Positions 19,864 through 30,423 of a DNA stretch of 64,000 bases are shown one piece after another (position 1 is the stretch's first letter; the number at the start of each line of letters is the position of its first letter). A program made the position numbers and the translations under genes. Source of the stretch: Pseudomonadota bacterium (GTDB taxonomy: Bacteria > Pseudomonadota > Gammaproteobacteria > Burkholderiales > Rhodocyclaceae); NCBI GenBank assembly GCA_018241725.1, contig JAFEDI010000101.1:1-64000 (forward strand). Reading direction: 5' to 3'. The notes below the pieces were generated by a model that had not been told where the DNA came from, ran no database searches, and saw nothing but the letters and a program-made list of their open reading frames with translations.

Positions 19864-20791
19864 AATCTGGCTCCGCCTGGGCCACGACACCGCCGCTGCC
19901 CATCGCCTCCAGTCCCGCCTTGGCCGCATCGGAGATGGCCAGCACACAGGGGTGGGTCAGGCGCCGCTCGACCGAGATCGCGTAGTACTCGATCCGCACC
20001 TCCTCTGCCCGCCCCAGCACCAACAGGTCGCCGGTGCCGAGAATTTCCTGCTCGATCGCCGTAGGCACCACGAAGGCCCCGACGCCGGCACGACCAAAGG
20101 CTGTCATCAGTGCAGTGTCGTCGAACTCGCCGACGATGCGCGGCCGAAGCCGCTTGCGATCCAGCCAGTCCTCGAACTTGCGGCGGATCGCCGAATCCTC
20201 GCCCGGCAGCAGTGTCGGCAGACTCCCCATGCAGGCCGGAAACTCCGGAAGCTGCTCGCCGAGCAGCGAACGCGCGGCGATGAAACTCAGACCCGACTCG
20301 CCGAGGCGATGGTTGTAGGCCCGCACATCGACGCTGGGCGGGATCGGTGAATCGGCGATCACCAGATCAAGCTTGTGCACCGCCAGCTCAGTCAGCAAGC
20401 GATCCAGCCGCCATTCCCGGCAGATGATGCGCACCGGGTCGGTCGGATCTACCGCCGGCCGCAGCAGGCGATAGGCGATCGACTTGGGCACAGCATCCGA
20501 CACGCCAACCCGGAATTCCACCGGCCGTCCCTTTGGATAATGGCGCAAGGCCTGCTCCAGTTCGGCGCTCAGCGAAAACATCTCGTCGGCGTACTCCATC
20601 GCCATGCGCCCAGCTGGCGTCAGTTCCAGGCTCCGCCCGTCGCGGGTGAACAATTGGGTGTCCAGGCTGTCTTCCAGCAGGCGGATCTGGCCGCTGATGG
20701 TCTGCGGCGTGACATGCAGCGCCTCGCCAGCCTTGACCACGCCGCCGCTGCGCGCGGTCTTCCAGAAATAGAACAGATGCTTGAGATTCAC
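19862..20791 (-). CDS. nhaR: LysR-family regulator, NhaR-like
   Basis: A 309-residue LysR-type regulator. The N-terminal helix-turn-helix (MNLKHLFYFWKTARSGGVVK, then TPQTISGQIRLLE) is characteristic of NhaR, the sodium-responsive activator of nhaA in Escherichia coli; the substrate domain follows from about residue 90. No nhaA is present in the window, so the target here is unknown. It runs convergent to the Tim44-like gene and divergent from the HPF-like gene. Confidence 0.82.
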   Translation of the reverse strand: MNLKHLFYFWKTARSGGVVKAGEALHVTPQTISGQIRLLEDSLDTQLFTRDGRSLELTPAGRMAMEYADEMFSLSAELEQALRHYPKGRPVEFRVGVSDAVPKSIAYRLLRPAVDPTDPVRIICREWRLDRLLTELAVHKLDLVIADSPIPPSVDVRAYNHRLGESGLSFIAARSLLGEQLPEFPACMGSLPTLLPGEDSAIRRKFEDWLDRKRLRPRIVGEFDDTALMTAFGRAGVGAFVVPTAIEQEILGTGDLLVLGRAEEVRIEYYAISVERRLTHPCVLAISDAAKAGLEAMGSGGVVAQAEPD

Positions 20792-20910
20792 GGCCCGCCA
20801 CAGCTTTTGTAAAGCTTCGAATATATCGAAACAAAGCTTCGATTAATACGCCTTTACCTGATTCATTGATGCCCATACAGTGAACCCTCCAAAACGCAAA
20901 GGAGATACGA

Positions 20911-21264
20911 ATGGAAGTCCAGATCAAGGCCAAGGGCCTGCCTGCTGCCAAGACCCTGCGTACCCATGCTGCTCAGCGCATCCAGGGCGCCCTTGGTCGC
21001 TTCGGCCATGTCGTCCAGTCCGTCAGCGTGCGCCTGTCCGACATCAACGGCCCCCGTGGTGGTGGTGCCGACAAACTGTGCCGCATCGTCATCCAGATGA
21101 AGAACCGCTCCCTCGTGATGGAAGAGCTCGGCGACGACATGCGCCGTGTCATCGACCGCATCACTGAACGCGTGCAGTACAACGTCATCCGGCAGATCGA
21201 GAGGCTCTCCGCCATCAATCGCAAGCTGATGCCGGAACCCGCGCTGGTACCGGTCCGCGCCTGA
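20911..21264 (+). CDS. HPF/RaiA-type ribosome-associated protein
   Basis: A 117-residue member of the ribosome hibernation factor family (sigma-54 modulation/S30EA domain). Only the N-terminal ribosome-binding domain is present; there is no long C-terminal dimerisation domain. A conserved-looking beta-alpha pattern runs from MEVQIKAKGLP to the end. The ATG follows an AAAGGAG site. It sits just upstream of the nifB promoter but has its own terminator-like hairpin, so linkage to nif is only by position. Confidence 0.78.
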   Translation: MEVQIKAKGLPAAKTLRTHAAQRIQGALGRFGHVVQSVSVRLSDINGPRGGGADKLCRIVIQMKNRSLVMEELGDDMRRVIDRITERVQYNVIRQIERLSAINRKLMPEPALVPVRA

Positions 21265-21292
21265 TACCGGATTGCCCGTCAGCGCGAAAATT

Positions 21293-21314
21293 CGCGGCCT
21301 CCCGGCCGCGGTTT
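21293..21314 (+). terminator. Hairpin after the HPF-like gene
   Basis: CGCGGCC (21293-21299) and GGCCGCG (21304-21310) form a strong short hairpin followed by GTTT. The T run is weak, so termination may be partial. Confidence 0.5.
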
Positions 21315-21357
21315 CGTACGTAGCTGTCGCATTCCTCACGCTACGGGCCGATGAACC

Positions 21358-21373
21358 TGTGACATTCGCGACA
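21358..21373 (+). promoter_or_regulatory. NifA upstream activator site before nifB
   Basis: TGTGACATTCGCGACA is an exact TGT-N10-ACA NifA site, 62 bp upstream of the -24 element of the nifB promoter. Spacing is within the normal range for DNA looping. Confidence 0.8.
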
Positions 21374-21435
21374 GGTAGGCCCCACAGAAACACTACAAGC
21401 ATTTAATTTCAAATACTTAGATAAAAACCCCGAGC

Positions 21436-21450
21436 TGGTACGCGGCTTGC
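21436..21450 (+). promoter_or_regulatory. nifB: Sigma-54 promoter of nifB
   Basis: TGGTACGCGGCTTGC matches TGGCACG-N4-TTGC with one mismatch (T for C) and the correct GG-to-GC spacing. It is 40 bp upstream of the nifB start and downstream of an exact NifA site. Confidence 0.85.
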
Positions 21451-21490
21451 AATTCCACTCCCACAAACGAACCGAGTGGGGACCCCAACC

Positions 21491-23008
21491 ATGGAACTGC
21501 CAGTGATCAGCAATACCGCCGAATCCGGCGGCGGCGGGTGTAGTTCGCATTCCTGCGGCTCGACCGCGGACCAGCTCAATCAGATCCCGGACGAAATCCT
21601 GCAGAAGGTGTTCAACCACCCCTGCTATTCGGAAGACGCCCACCACCATTTCGCACGGATGCACGTTGCCGTCGCCCCGGCCTGCAACATCCAGTGCCAC
21701 TACTGCAACCGCAAGTACGACTGCGCCAACGAATCCCGTCCCGGCGTGGTCTCGGAACTCCTCACGCCCGACCAGGCCGCCAAGAAGACATTGGTCGTCG
21801 CCTCGGAGATCCCGCAGATGAGCGTTCTGGGCATCGCGGGGCCGGGAGACCCCTTGGCCAACCCCGAGCGTACCTTCGCGACCTTCCAGATGCTCAGCGA
21901 ACACGCTCCGGACATCAAGCTGTGCGTATCGACCAATGGTCTGATGCTGCCGCAGTCGGTGGACGAGATCGCCAAACACAACATCGACCACGTCACGATC
22001 ACGATCAACTGCGTCGACCCTGACGTGGGAGCCAAGATCTACCCGTGGATTTTCTGGAACAACAAGCGCATCAAGGGCCGCGAGGGCGCCGCGATCCTCA
22101 TCGAGCAACAGCAGAAGGGCCTCGAGGCGTGTATCGCCAAGGGCATTCTGGTGAAGGTGAACTCGGTGATGATCCCCGGCGTGAATGACGAGCACCTGAA
22201 GGAAGTCAGCCGCGTCGTGAAGTCCAAGGGCGCCTTCCTGCACAACGTGATGCCGCTGATCGCCGAAGCCGAGCACGGCACCTTCTACGGCCTGACCGGC
22301 CAGCGCGGCCCCACCCAGGACGAACTGCAGGCCCTGCAGGACGCCTGTGCCGGCGACATGAACATGATGCGCCACTGCCGCCAGTGCCGTGCCGACGCCG
22401 TCGGCCTGCTTGGCGAGGACCGGGGTGCCGAGTTCACGCTCGACAAGATCGCCGAGTACGAGCTCGACCTGGAAGGTGCAGCCGCCCGCCGTGCCGAGGT
22501 CCGTGACCGCATCGCCGCCGAACTGGAAGAGAAGCGCAACGCCAAGGCTGCCGCACCGGCACCGAAGCTGGTCGCCCTCGACATGAGCGGCCTTGCCACC
22601 AAGGAGCCCCTGCGGCCGGTCAAGATGGCCGTGGCCACCAGCGGCGGCGGAGTGATCAACCAGCACTTCGGGCATGCCAAGGAGTTCCTGGTCTACGAGG
22701 CCTCCGAAAACGGCGTTCGCTTCCTCGGCCACCGCAAGACCGACCTCTACTGCAGCGGCGGCGACACCTGCGGCGACGCGGACACCACCCTGCAGCAGAC
22801 CGTCAAGACGCTGGAAGGCTGCGAAGTGGTGCTGTGCTCGAAGATCGGCTACGAGCCCTGGGGCCTGCTGGAAGAAGCCGGCATCGCACCGAACGGCGAG
22901 CACGCCATGGAAGGCATCGAGGACGCGGTGATGGCCGTGTATGCCGAGATGGCCGCCGCAGGCAAGCTGGTCGCCCCCGTCGAAGCACCTGCCCAGTCTG
23001 CCGCCTGA
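21491..23008 (+). CDS. nifB: NifB, nitrogenase FeMo-cofactor core synthase
   Basis: Radical SAM enzyme that builds NifB-co, the carbide-containing Fe-S core of the nitrogenase cofactor. The 505 residues show the radical SAM motif CNIQCHYC near residue 65, an N-terminal Cys-rich start ([11 protein letters not shown]), a C-terminal [13 protein letters not shown] segment and a C-terminal NifX/NafY-like domain (about 375-490, [18 protein letters not shown]). I choose the ATG at 21491; a GTG at 21476 in frame lies inside the ribosome-site region. Transcription is driven by the NifA/sigma-54 promoter directly upstream, and the gene leads the fdxN to draG cluster. Confidence 0.97.
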   Translation: MELPVISNTAESGGGGCSSHSCGSTADQLNQIPDEILQKVFNHPCYSEDAHHHFARMHVAVAPACNIQCHYCNRKYDCANESRPGVVSELLTPDQAAKKTLVVASEIPQMSVLGIAGPGDPLANPERTFATFQMLSEHAPDIKLCVSTNGLMLPQSVDEIAKHNIDHVTITINCVDPDVGAKIYPWIFWNNKRIKGREGAAILIEQQQKGLEACIAKGILVKVNSVMIPGVNDEHLKEVSRVVKSKGAFLHNVMPLIAEAEHGTFYGLTGQRGPTQDELQALQDACAGDMNMMRHCRQCRADAVGLLGEDRGAEFTLDKIAEYELDLEGAAARRAEVRDRIAAELEEKRNAKAAAPAPKLVALDMSGLATKEPLRPVKMAVATSGGGVINQHFGHAKEFLVYEASENGVRFLGHRKTDLYCSGGDTCGDADTTLQQTVKTLEGCEVVLCSKIGYEPWGLLEEAGIAPNGEHAMEGIEDAVMAVYAEMAAAGKLVAPVEAPAQSAA

Positions 23009-23109
23009 GTCTCCAGCCCTGACTCAGGCATGCAGACCGCTCCCGGAGCGCCGTCCGCCAGAGCGGCGCCCCGGGAGCCCCACCCAAGCCCATAACAAGG
23101 AGCGCTGCG

Positions 23110-23409
23110 ATGGCACTCGAAATCAACGACCTGTGCGTGAACTGCTGGGCCTGTGAGCCCCTTTGCCCCAACAAGGCGATCTACTCCGCTTCCCCGCACT
23201 TCGAGATCGATCCCGACAAGTGCACCGAATGCGCCGGCGACTTCGCGGATGCCCAGTGCGCGGCGATCTGCCCCATCGAAGGTGCCATCGTCGATGAGCT
23301 GGGTGATGCCCTCAACCCACCAGGCTCCCTGACCGGCATCCCGCTGCAACTGCTGATGGAAGCCGCCGGTGCGCTGGAAGGCACCGCTGCCAAGGTGAGC
23401 AGCAGCTGA
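23110..23409 (+). CDS. fdxN: 2[4Fe-4S] ferredoxin, FdxN type
   Basis: A 99-residue ferredoxin with two 4Fe-4S binding sets: CVNCWACEPLCPN near residues 9-21 and CTECAGDFADAQCAAICP near residues 38-55. The longer spacing in the second set is typical of nif-linked ferredoxins. Such proteins supply electrons to NifB or nitrogenase in other diazotrophs (known for FdxN). An AAGGAG site precedes the ATG. It lies 101 bp after nifB in the same direction and is probably in the same transcript. Confidence 0.92.
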   Translation: MALEINDLCVNCWACEPLCPNKAIYSASPHFEIDPDKCTECAGDFADAQCAAICPIEGAIVDELGDALNPPGSLTGIPLQLLMEAAGALEGTAAKVSSS

Positions 23410-23421
23410 CGGGAGCCCGCC

Positions 23422-23855
23422 ATGACGACCATCGAGTTCTTCGAAAAGCCCGGCTGTTCGACGAACACGAAGCAGGTGGCCAGCCTGCGGGCTGCGGGGT
23501 GCGAAGTCGCCCCCCGCAGCCTGCTCACGTACCCGTGGACCGCCGACAGCCTGCTCGCCTTCCTCGCCCCGCACCCCTCGGCATCCTGGTTCAACCGAGC
23601 CGCCCCCAGGGTCAAATCGGGCGAGATCGTTCCCGAAGTCCTGTCCCGCGATGAAGCCCTTGCCGCGCTGCTGGCCGAACCGCTGCTGATCCGCCGCCCG
23701 TTGATCCGCATCGGCGACACCCACCTGCTCGGCTTCGACCCGGCCGCCATCGCCGCCAGCCTGGGCCGCTCGCCCGACGGCTTCCTCGGAACGCCGCCCG
23801 GCGAAGGCTGCAGCCACAAGCCCGACACGCCGCCCTGCGGCAGCGGAGGCCCCGG

Positions 23856-23859
<4 letters not shown>
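23422..23859 (+). CDS. NifO-like protein of the ArsC/Spx family
   Basis: A 145-residue thioredoxin-fold protein of the arsenate reductase (ArsC/Spx) family, of the kind called nitrogenase-associated protein or NifO in Azotobacter, where nifO affects molybdenum use. The N-terminal site KPGCSTNTKQ carries a single active-site Cys, and the RRPLIRIGDTHLLGFD end of the ArsC fold is present. A Cys-containing Gly-rich tail follows. It starts 12 bp after fdxN, and its stop overlaps the next start as ATGA. Confidence 0.82.
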
Positions 23860-25479
<1,620 letters not shown>

Positions 25480-25582
25480 GGCCCCCAAGGAGCATCCCCA
25501 CCAGCGACAGAGAGAATCGTTGTGGAACCCGCGGCCTCCGCCATACCGGCTCCGGCCGCATCACTCACGTAGGAGGAAAACC

Positions 25583-25942
25583 ATGGCTCTCATCACCTTC
25601 ACCAGCCCGATGCACAAGGACAAGACCGTCTACGCCGTGGCTGGCAGCCACAAGAAGACCGTCCTTGAACTGGCCAAGGAGAACCACGTCCCGATCGACT
25701 TCGGCTGTCAGAACGGCGAATGCGGCACCTGCCTGTGCAAGGTCACCAACATCACCAAGGGCGGCACTGTCCACGCCGGCCCGCTGACCAACAGCGAGCG
25801 CAAGACCCTGAAGGAACTCGGCAAGCTGTCCGCCGAGGAGGAAGCCAAGATGGACGTGGACGACTTCCCGACCCCGTGGCGCCTGGCCTGCCAGATGATC
25901 GTCCGCGACGAGGACGTCACCATCGAGTATCCCAGCGCCTGA
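25583..25942 (+). CDS. FeSII (Shethna protein II) homologue, nitrogenase-protective 2Fe-2S ferredoxin
   Basis: A 119-residue 2Fe-2S ferredoxin that resembles Azotobacter FeSII in length and layout: cluster ligands in GCQNGECGTC (residues 42-51), a long inserted helical region with KTLKELGKLSAEEEAKMD and the last ligand in RLACQM. FeSII binds MoFe and Fe proteins when oxidised and gives conformational protection against oxygen (known). Its place between nif genes and draG supports the same role. The ATG follows a near-perfect TAGGAGGAAA site. Distinguished from the neighbouring ferredoxin by the insertion between the third and fourth ligands. Confidence 0.87.
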   Translation: MALITFTSPMHKDKTVYAVAGSHKKTVLELAKENHVPIDFGCQNGECGTCLCKVTNITKGGTVHAGPLTNSERKTLKELGKLSAEEEAKMDVDDFPTPWRLACQMIVRDEDVTIEYPSA

Positions 25943-25955
25943 ACGTCGGCGGCCG

Positions 25956-26909
25956 ATGATGCAGCGCTCCATGTCCGACTCGCATGCTGTAATGGAGCCA
26001 TCGGCCGCTGACGTCGCCGCCGCCCGGGCCGAGGCCGCCTATCTGGGCCTCGCCTTGGGCGACGCATTGGGCGCCACCGTGGAGTTCATGACGCCACGGG
26101 AGATCCAGGCTCAGCATGGCTGCCACCGCACGATCCGCGGCGGCGGCTGGCTGAAGCTCAAGCCCGGCGCGGTCACCGACGACACCACCATGGCGCTGGC
26201 CCTCGGCGACGCGATCCTGGCCGCCAACGGCATCGACGCCCGCGCCATCGGCGAGTCCTTCGACGCGTGGATGCGCGCCAAACCGGTGGACATCGGCAAC
26301 ACCGTTCGGCGTGGCATCATCGAATTCCGCCGCACCGGCCGCCTTGCAGCCCCGCCCAGCGAGCACGACGCAGGCAACGGCGCCTGCATGCGCGTGCTGC
26401 CAGTCGCTCTAGCCACCCTCGGTCAGCCGGAAAACGCGGTGCGCACCGCCTGCCGCGTGCAGGCCCACCTGACCCACAACAATCCCCTCTCCGATGCCGG
26501 CACCGAGACCATCGTGCTGATGGTCCAGGACGCGCTGCACGGCGCCGACCGGGACGTGCTGATCCGCCACCGCCTGCAGCCACTGGTCGCCGCCTTCCCG
26601 CTCTTCGACCCGGCCGGCAAGCGCGAGGAAAACCCCTCCGGTTTCATCAAGGACACGCTGCGTGCGGTCTTCCAGGCCCTACTCGACACCGACAGCTTCG
26701 AAACGTGCCTGATCAACGTAGTCAACCGCGGTGGCGATGCCGACACCACCGGCGCCATCGCCGGCATGCTGGCCGGCGCCCTGTACGGCCCCAGCAGCCT
26801 GCCCGAACCCTGGCTGGCCGCCCTCGACCCCGACGCCCGCCGGGCCTGCGCGGTCCAGTCCCGAGCCCTTCTCGCACAAGCTTGCAGCAACACCACCGGT
26901 AAACTGTAA
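25956..26909 (+). CDS. draG: DraG, ADP-ribosyl-[dinitrogen reductase] glycohydrolase
   Basis: Removes ADP-ribose from the nitrogenase Fe protein and so reactivates it. The 317 residues carry the ADP-ribosylglycohydrolase signatures: GLALGDALGATVEF, the metal-binding GAVTDDTTMAL, GNGACMRVLP and GGDADTTGAIAGMLAGALYG. Metal ligands (TDDT and DADT) are intact. Three in-frame ATG codons near the start (25956, 25959, 25971) leave the exact N-terminus open. It starts 13 bp after the FeSII gene. The partner transferase gene draT is not in the window. Confidence 0.92.
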   Translation: MMQRSMSDSHAVMEPSAADVAAARAEAAYLGLALGDALGATVEFMTPREIQAQHGCHRTIRGGGWLKLKPGAVTDDTTMALALGDAILAANGIDARAIGESFDAWMRAKPVDIGNTVRRGIIEFRRTGRLAAPPSEHDAGNGACMRVLPVALATLGQPENAVRTACRVQAHLTHNNPLSDAGTETIVLMVQDALHGADRDVLIRHRLQPLVAAFPLFDPAGKREENPSGFIKDTLRAVFQALLDTDSFETCLINVVNRGGDADTTGAIAGMLAGALYGPSSLPEPWLAALDPDARRACAVQSRALLAQACSNTTGKL

Positions 26910-26951
26910 AATCGCGGCCCGAAAGCCATCTGCGGGACCAACTACCCCGCC

Positions 26952-28568
26952 ATGACCGCCATGTTGCGCATCTCCGAACTCCGCCTGCCCCTCGACCACC
27001 CGGAAGAGGCCCTGCCCGCCGCCATCGTCCAGCGCCTCGGCATTTCCGCCGACCAGCTCATCAGCTTCAAGGTCTTCAAGCGCAGCTACGACGCGCGCAA
27101 GAACGTGCGCCTGTGCTTCATCTACATCGTCGACCTGGAAGTGACGAACGAGGCCGCACTGCTGCAGAAGTTTGCCGACGACATCCACGTCAAACCGACG
27201 CCGGACACCGAATACCACTTCATCGGCAAGGCCCCGCCCAACTTCACGCACCGCCCGATCGTCATCGGCTTCGGCCCCTGCGGCATCTTCGCGGCACTGA
27301 TCCTGGCCCAGATGGGCTTCAAGCCGATCGTGCTCGAACGCGGCAAAGCGGTGCGCGAGCGTACCCAGGACACCTGGGGCCTGTGGCGCAAAAACACCCT
27401 CAACCCGGAGTCGAACGTGCAGTTCGGCGAAGGCGGTGCCGGCACCTTCTCGGACGGCAAGCTGTACAGCCAGATCAAGGACCCCAAGCACTACGGCCGT
27501 AAGGTCCTCACTGAGTTCGTCAAAGCCGGCGCACCGGAGGAGATCCTCTACGTTTCCAAGCCCCACATCGGCACCTTCCGGCTGGTTGGCATGGTCGAAA
27601 CCATGCGCGCCGAGATCACCGAGCTCGGCGGCGAGATCCGCTTCCAGCAGCGCGTTACCGACCTCATCGTCGAGGACGGCCAGGTGCGCGGCGTGCGCAC
27701 CTCCACCGGCGACGAGCTGCGCAGCGACCACGTGGTGCTGGCCCTCGGCCACAGCGCCCGCGACACCTTCGAGATGCTGCACGCCAAGGGCGTCTTCATG
27801 GAAGCCAAGCCCTTCTCGGTGGGCTTCCGCATCGAGCATCCGCAATCACTGATCGACAAGGCCCGCCTCGGACCCCACGCCGGCCATCCGCTGCTCGGCG
27901 CCGCCGACTACAAGCTGGTGCATCACGCCTCCAACGGCCGCGCGGTATACAGCTTCTGTATGTGCCCGGGCGGCACGGTGGTGGCCGCCACGTCGGAACC
28001 GAACCGCGTCGTCACCAACGGCATGAGCCAGTATTCGCGCAACGAGCGCAACGCCAACGCGGGCATCGTGGTCAGCATCGATCCCGAGAAGGATTACCCC
28101 GGCGGCCCGCTGGCCGGCATCGAGTTCCAGCGCAAGCTGGAGAGCCACGCCTTCGTGCTCGGCGGCGGCACCTACGAGGCGCCGGCCCAACTGGTCGGCG
28201 ACTTCCTGCGCGGCAAGGCCTCCACCGCGCTGGGCGGCGTCGAGCCGTCCTACAAGCCGGGCGTGCTGCTCGGCGATCTGGCCACGGCGCTGCCCGACTA
28301 CGCGATCACCGCGATGCGCGAGGCTATCCCGGCCTTCGACCGCCAGATCCGCGGCTTCAACATGTACGACGCGGTGCTCACCGGCGTCGAGACGCGCACC
28401 TCATCACCGCTACGCATCACCCGCGGCGAGGATCTGCAGAGCCTTAACACCAAGGGCCTCTACCCGGCCGGCGAAGGTGCCGGCTACGCGGGCGGCATCC
28501 TGTCGGCCGGCGTGGACGGCATCCGGGTCGCGGAAGCCGTCGTCGCCAGCCTGCTCCAGCCGGGCTGA
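26952..28568 (+). CDS. FAD-dependent dehydrogenase of the COG2509 type
   Basis: A 538-residue NAD(P)/FAD-dependent protein. An N-terminal domain of about 100 residues precedes the dinucleotide-binding site GFGPCGIFAA (near 113-122), followed by LERGKAVRERT, the conserved FGEGGAGTFSDGKLYSQI stretch and a C-terminal YPAGEGAGYAGGI segment that closes the FAD site. Members are widespread and uncharacterised. It is 42 bp downstream of draG on the same strand, so it might be co-transcribed with the nif cluster, but nothing ties its function to nitrogen fixation. Confidence 0.85.
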   Translation: MTAMLRISELRLPLDHPEEALPAAIVQRLGISADQLISFKVFKRSYDARKNVRLCFIYIVDLEVTNEAALLQKFADDIHVKPTPDTEYHFIGKAPPNFTHRPIVIGFGPCGIFAALILAQMGFKPIVLERGKAVRERTQDTWGLWRKNTLNPESNVQFGEGGAGTFSDGKLYSQIKDPKHYGRKVLTEFVKAGAPEEILYVSKPHIGTFRLVGMVETMRAEITELGGEIRFQQRVTDLIVEDGQVRGVRTSTGDELRSDHVVLALGHSARDTFEMLHAKGVFMEAKPFSVGFRIEHPQSLIDKARLGPHAGHPLLGAADYKLVHHASNGRAVYSFCMCPGGTVVAATSEPNRVVTNGMSQYSRNERNANAGIVVSIDPEKDYPGGPLAGIEFQRKLESHAFVLGGGTYEAPAQLVGDFLRGKASTALGGVEPSYKPGVLLGDLATALPDYAITAMREAIPAFDRQIRGFNMYDAVLTGVETRTSSPLRITRGEDLQSLNTKGLYPAGEGAGYAGGILSAGVDGIRVAEAVVASLLQPG

Positions 28569-28582
28569 ACCCGAACGTAGCG

Positions 28583-28826
28583 GCGGCCAAACCGCTACTG
28601 CTGCGCACGATGATCTCCAACCTGGCGGACAACGCCTTGCGCTACACGCGTGCCGGTGGCGTCGTGACAGTGCAGGTGGATGTTCAGGCAGACGATGCCG
28701 GCGCGCCGCCGATGGCCCCGCCTGCGCGTGGAGGATGACAGCCTGGGGGCAGCCGACCGGCCGGGGCTGGCCGTCACCGTGCGCCTGCCCCTCGCCGCCT
28801 CGGCGGACTCAGCGCACGACGAATGA
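28583..28826 (+). pseudogene. Remnant of a sensor histidine kinase ATPase domain
   Basis: One frame from 28583 reads LLLRTMISNLADNALRYT, the N-box of a QseC/TctE-type histidine kinase, then runs into a stop near 28736. A second frame near the end reads GLAVTVRLPLAAS and stops at 28824-28826, matching the last strand of such a domain. The G-boxes between them are missing, and there is no start codon or upstream kinase core. This is therefore an internally deleted, frameshifted fragment. Its 3' end overlaps the stop of the minus-strand gene. Confidence 0.7.
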
Positions 28827-29753
28827 ACGGAAGCTGTTTTCCTTGCCGAGGACGAGCCGACCGAACTCGTCCAGCAGCTCGGGGCCGATGGCGTCCGCCG
28901 GCACGCGACAGGAGGCAAAGCCGAAGCGCTCCAGGTTGCGCGACTCGATGACTACCTGGCGGTTCTCGAAGTCGGCCCGCCACACCACCTGCACGCTGAT
29001 CTCGTCGCTCACCGTGAAAGTGCCGAGCTCCAGCTCACGCTGGCGATTGCGCCGCTCGACGCATTCGAAACGCAACCCGAGGTCGAACAGCATCTGGCGC
29101 AGGCGTTCGACCGCATGGCCGGCACGCTCGATGATGCGCACACCGCCGCCCTTCAGCGTGTAGCCGAAGGTCACCCTCTCGATGCGGCCGCCATCGCTCT
29201 CGGCCTGAGTACGGAAATCTGCGAAACCCTCCAGCCAAGCCAGGTTGCGAAACGCATCGTCGGCATTCAGGAAAATGTAATTGCGCGCCACCTGGGGCTT
29301 GAGATAGTTGAGCTGGGTGCTCAGGTCGTGGAAATATTCGAAAGCCGCGCGCAAGCGCCGGTCCAGGCTGGTCTTGGCTGCGTCGACCCGTTCGAACGCA
29401 TCTTCGACGGCCCGCTGGCGGGTCTCCACCTCACCGCGCAACTGGTCCAGCAGACCGCCGCTCCGCACCGTCGGCAGCGGCTCCTCGTCCTTTTGAACGG
29501 CAGCTGCCTGGCCCGCCAGGCGCACCGGCGGGAAGTCGTTGCCCGGGACCTCGTGATAGGTCTCCCTCGAACGGGGCAGGCCGGTGTAGCGGGAGTCGAT
29601 CTCCTGCACGCGTTTGCGCGCTGCCTCAAGGTCAAAGGAATTGATGTCGGCGAGCAGGGCCTCGGCCTCCGCATCCAGGGCGTCGGCATTCGTGTCCTCG
29701 CATTGGCTCCGGTCCCTGTCAGAACAGGCGTCAGGAAGAGAAGACGAGGCCAT
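28809..29753 (-). CDS. Hypothetical protein with coiled-coil segment
   Basis: I do not recognise this 314-residue protein. It has no signal peptide or membrane helix. The first part is charged with helices predicted to form coiled coils (about 100-150, EVETRQRAVEDAFERVDAAK and onward), and the second half (about 155-310) alternates strands and helices. The ATG at 29751-29753 is chosen; the open frame continues far upstream through the riboswitch region, where it cannot be coding. It stands alone, convergent with the FAD gene remnant region and divergent from the cobalamin operon. Confidence 0.7.
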   Translation of the reverse strand: MASSSLPDACSDRDRSQCEDTNADALDAEAEALLADINSFDLEAARKRVQEIDSRYTGLPRSRETYHEVPGNDFPPVRLAGQAAAVQKDEEPLPTVRSGGLLDQLRGEVETRQRAVEDAFERVDAAKTSLDRRLRAAFEYFHDLSTQLNYLKPQVARNYIFLNADDAFRNLAWLEGFADFRTQAESDGGRIERVTFGYTLKGGGVRIIERAGHAVERLRQMLFDLGLRFECVERRNRQRELELGTFTVSDEISVQVVWRADFENRQVVIESRNLERFGFASCRVPADAIGPELLDEFGRLVLGKENSFRSFVVR

Positions 29754-30032
29754 GCCGCGGCCGGGAGGGAAAAAGGGATCGGGTTGCACGGCAGTCAAGA
29801 CACCACGGGATATTGATCCGCTGGAGGGACCGGGGTTATTACAGATGCAAGTATTCCGCTGCCTGCGGGCCGGGTCAATCCCGGAATGGTGCGGGATTAC
29901 CCTCCAATCCCTGTGAAAAATTCCCAGTCCCGGAAATTCTATCCCCGAAACGGGCAAAACCCAGCATCGATCCCTGCCTGCCGCCAGGGAAGCTTGCACG
30001 CGTAAAGAACATGCAGTTAGACTCCGCGCCGT
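29754..30032. other. Intergenic stretch before the cobalamin riboswitch
   Basis: About 280 bp with no gene that I can support. It must contain the divergent promoters of the unknown minus-strand gene and of the riboswitch transcript. Several short inverted CCCGG/CCGGG matches occur near 29876-29960, but no clear terminator or operator. Confidence 0.45.
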
Positions 30033-30222
30033 TACGGGTGCCGACCCTGCGTCTGCAGGGAAGGTGAAACGGGAAGTCCGGTGACGTCGGGAGCATGCTC
30101 TCCCCGACCATTCCGGCGCAGCCCCCGCTGCTGTAAGCCTGACGAATCTGCTCCACGCCACTGGGTTTTCCCGGGAAGGCCAGCAGAAGAGAGTGAAGGC
30201 GAGCCAGAAGACCGGCCTGTGA
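30033..30222 (+). ncRNA. Cobalamin (B12) riboswitch
   Basis: The stretch contains the ordered elements of an AdoCbl/B12 riboswitch: GGTGAAACGGGAAGTCCGGT (30063-30082), a variable hairpin, the core GCAGCCCCCGCTGCTGTAAG (30118-30137), CCACTGGG with GGGAAGGC (30158-30180) and the B12 box GAGCCAGAAGACC (30201-30213). It lies about 200 bp upstream of cbiM and the cobalamin genes. When B12 is bound the family shuts down expression in cis, so the operon below is expected to be repressed by cobalamin. Limits are approximate. Confidence 0.93.
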
Positions 30223-30423
30223 CGATTGGGTGTGGTACCGGCCCCGGGGTGTGGGCAGATCCGACCGATGGGCTTGCCCAGACCCGTTGCCGTCCTGTTC
30301 CCTCCGCTGTTTCCCGGAACCGTCGCCGCCACAGGTCCGCACCCGCCTGGTCTGTATGCGTTTGTTCTGCACATCCCCGTTGCCCTGCCGCACTTCGTTC
30401 AATCGACACGAAGGAAAGCAAAC

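Noticed and set aside
28809-30374. 521-codon form of the minus-strand coiled-coil gene
   Set aside because: The extension runs antisense through the B12 riboswitch; the ATG at 29753 is the plausible start.
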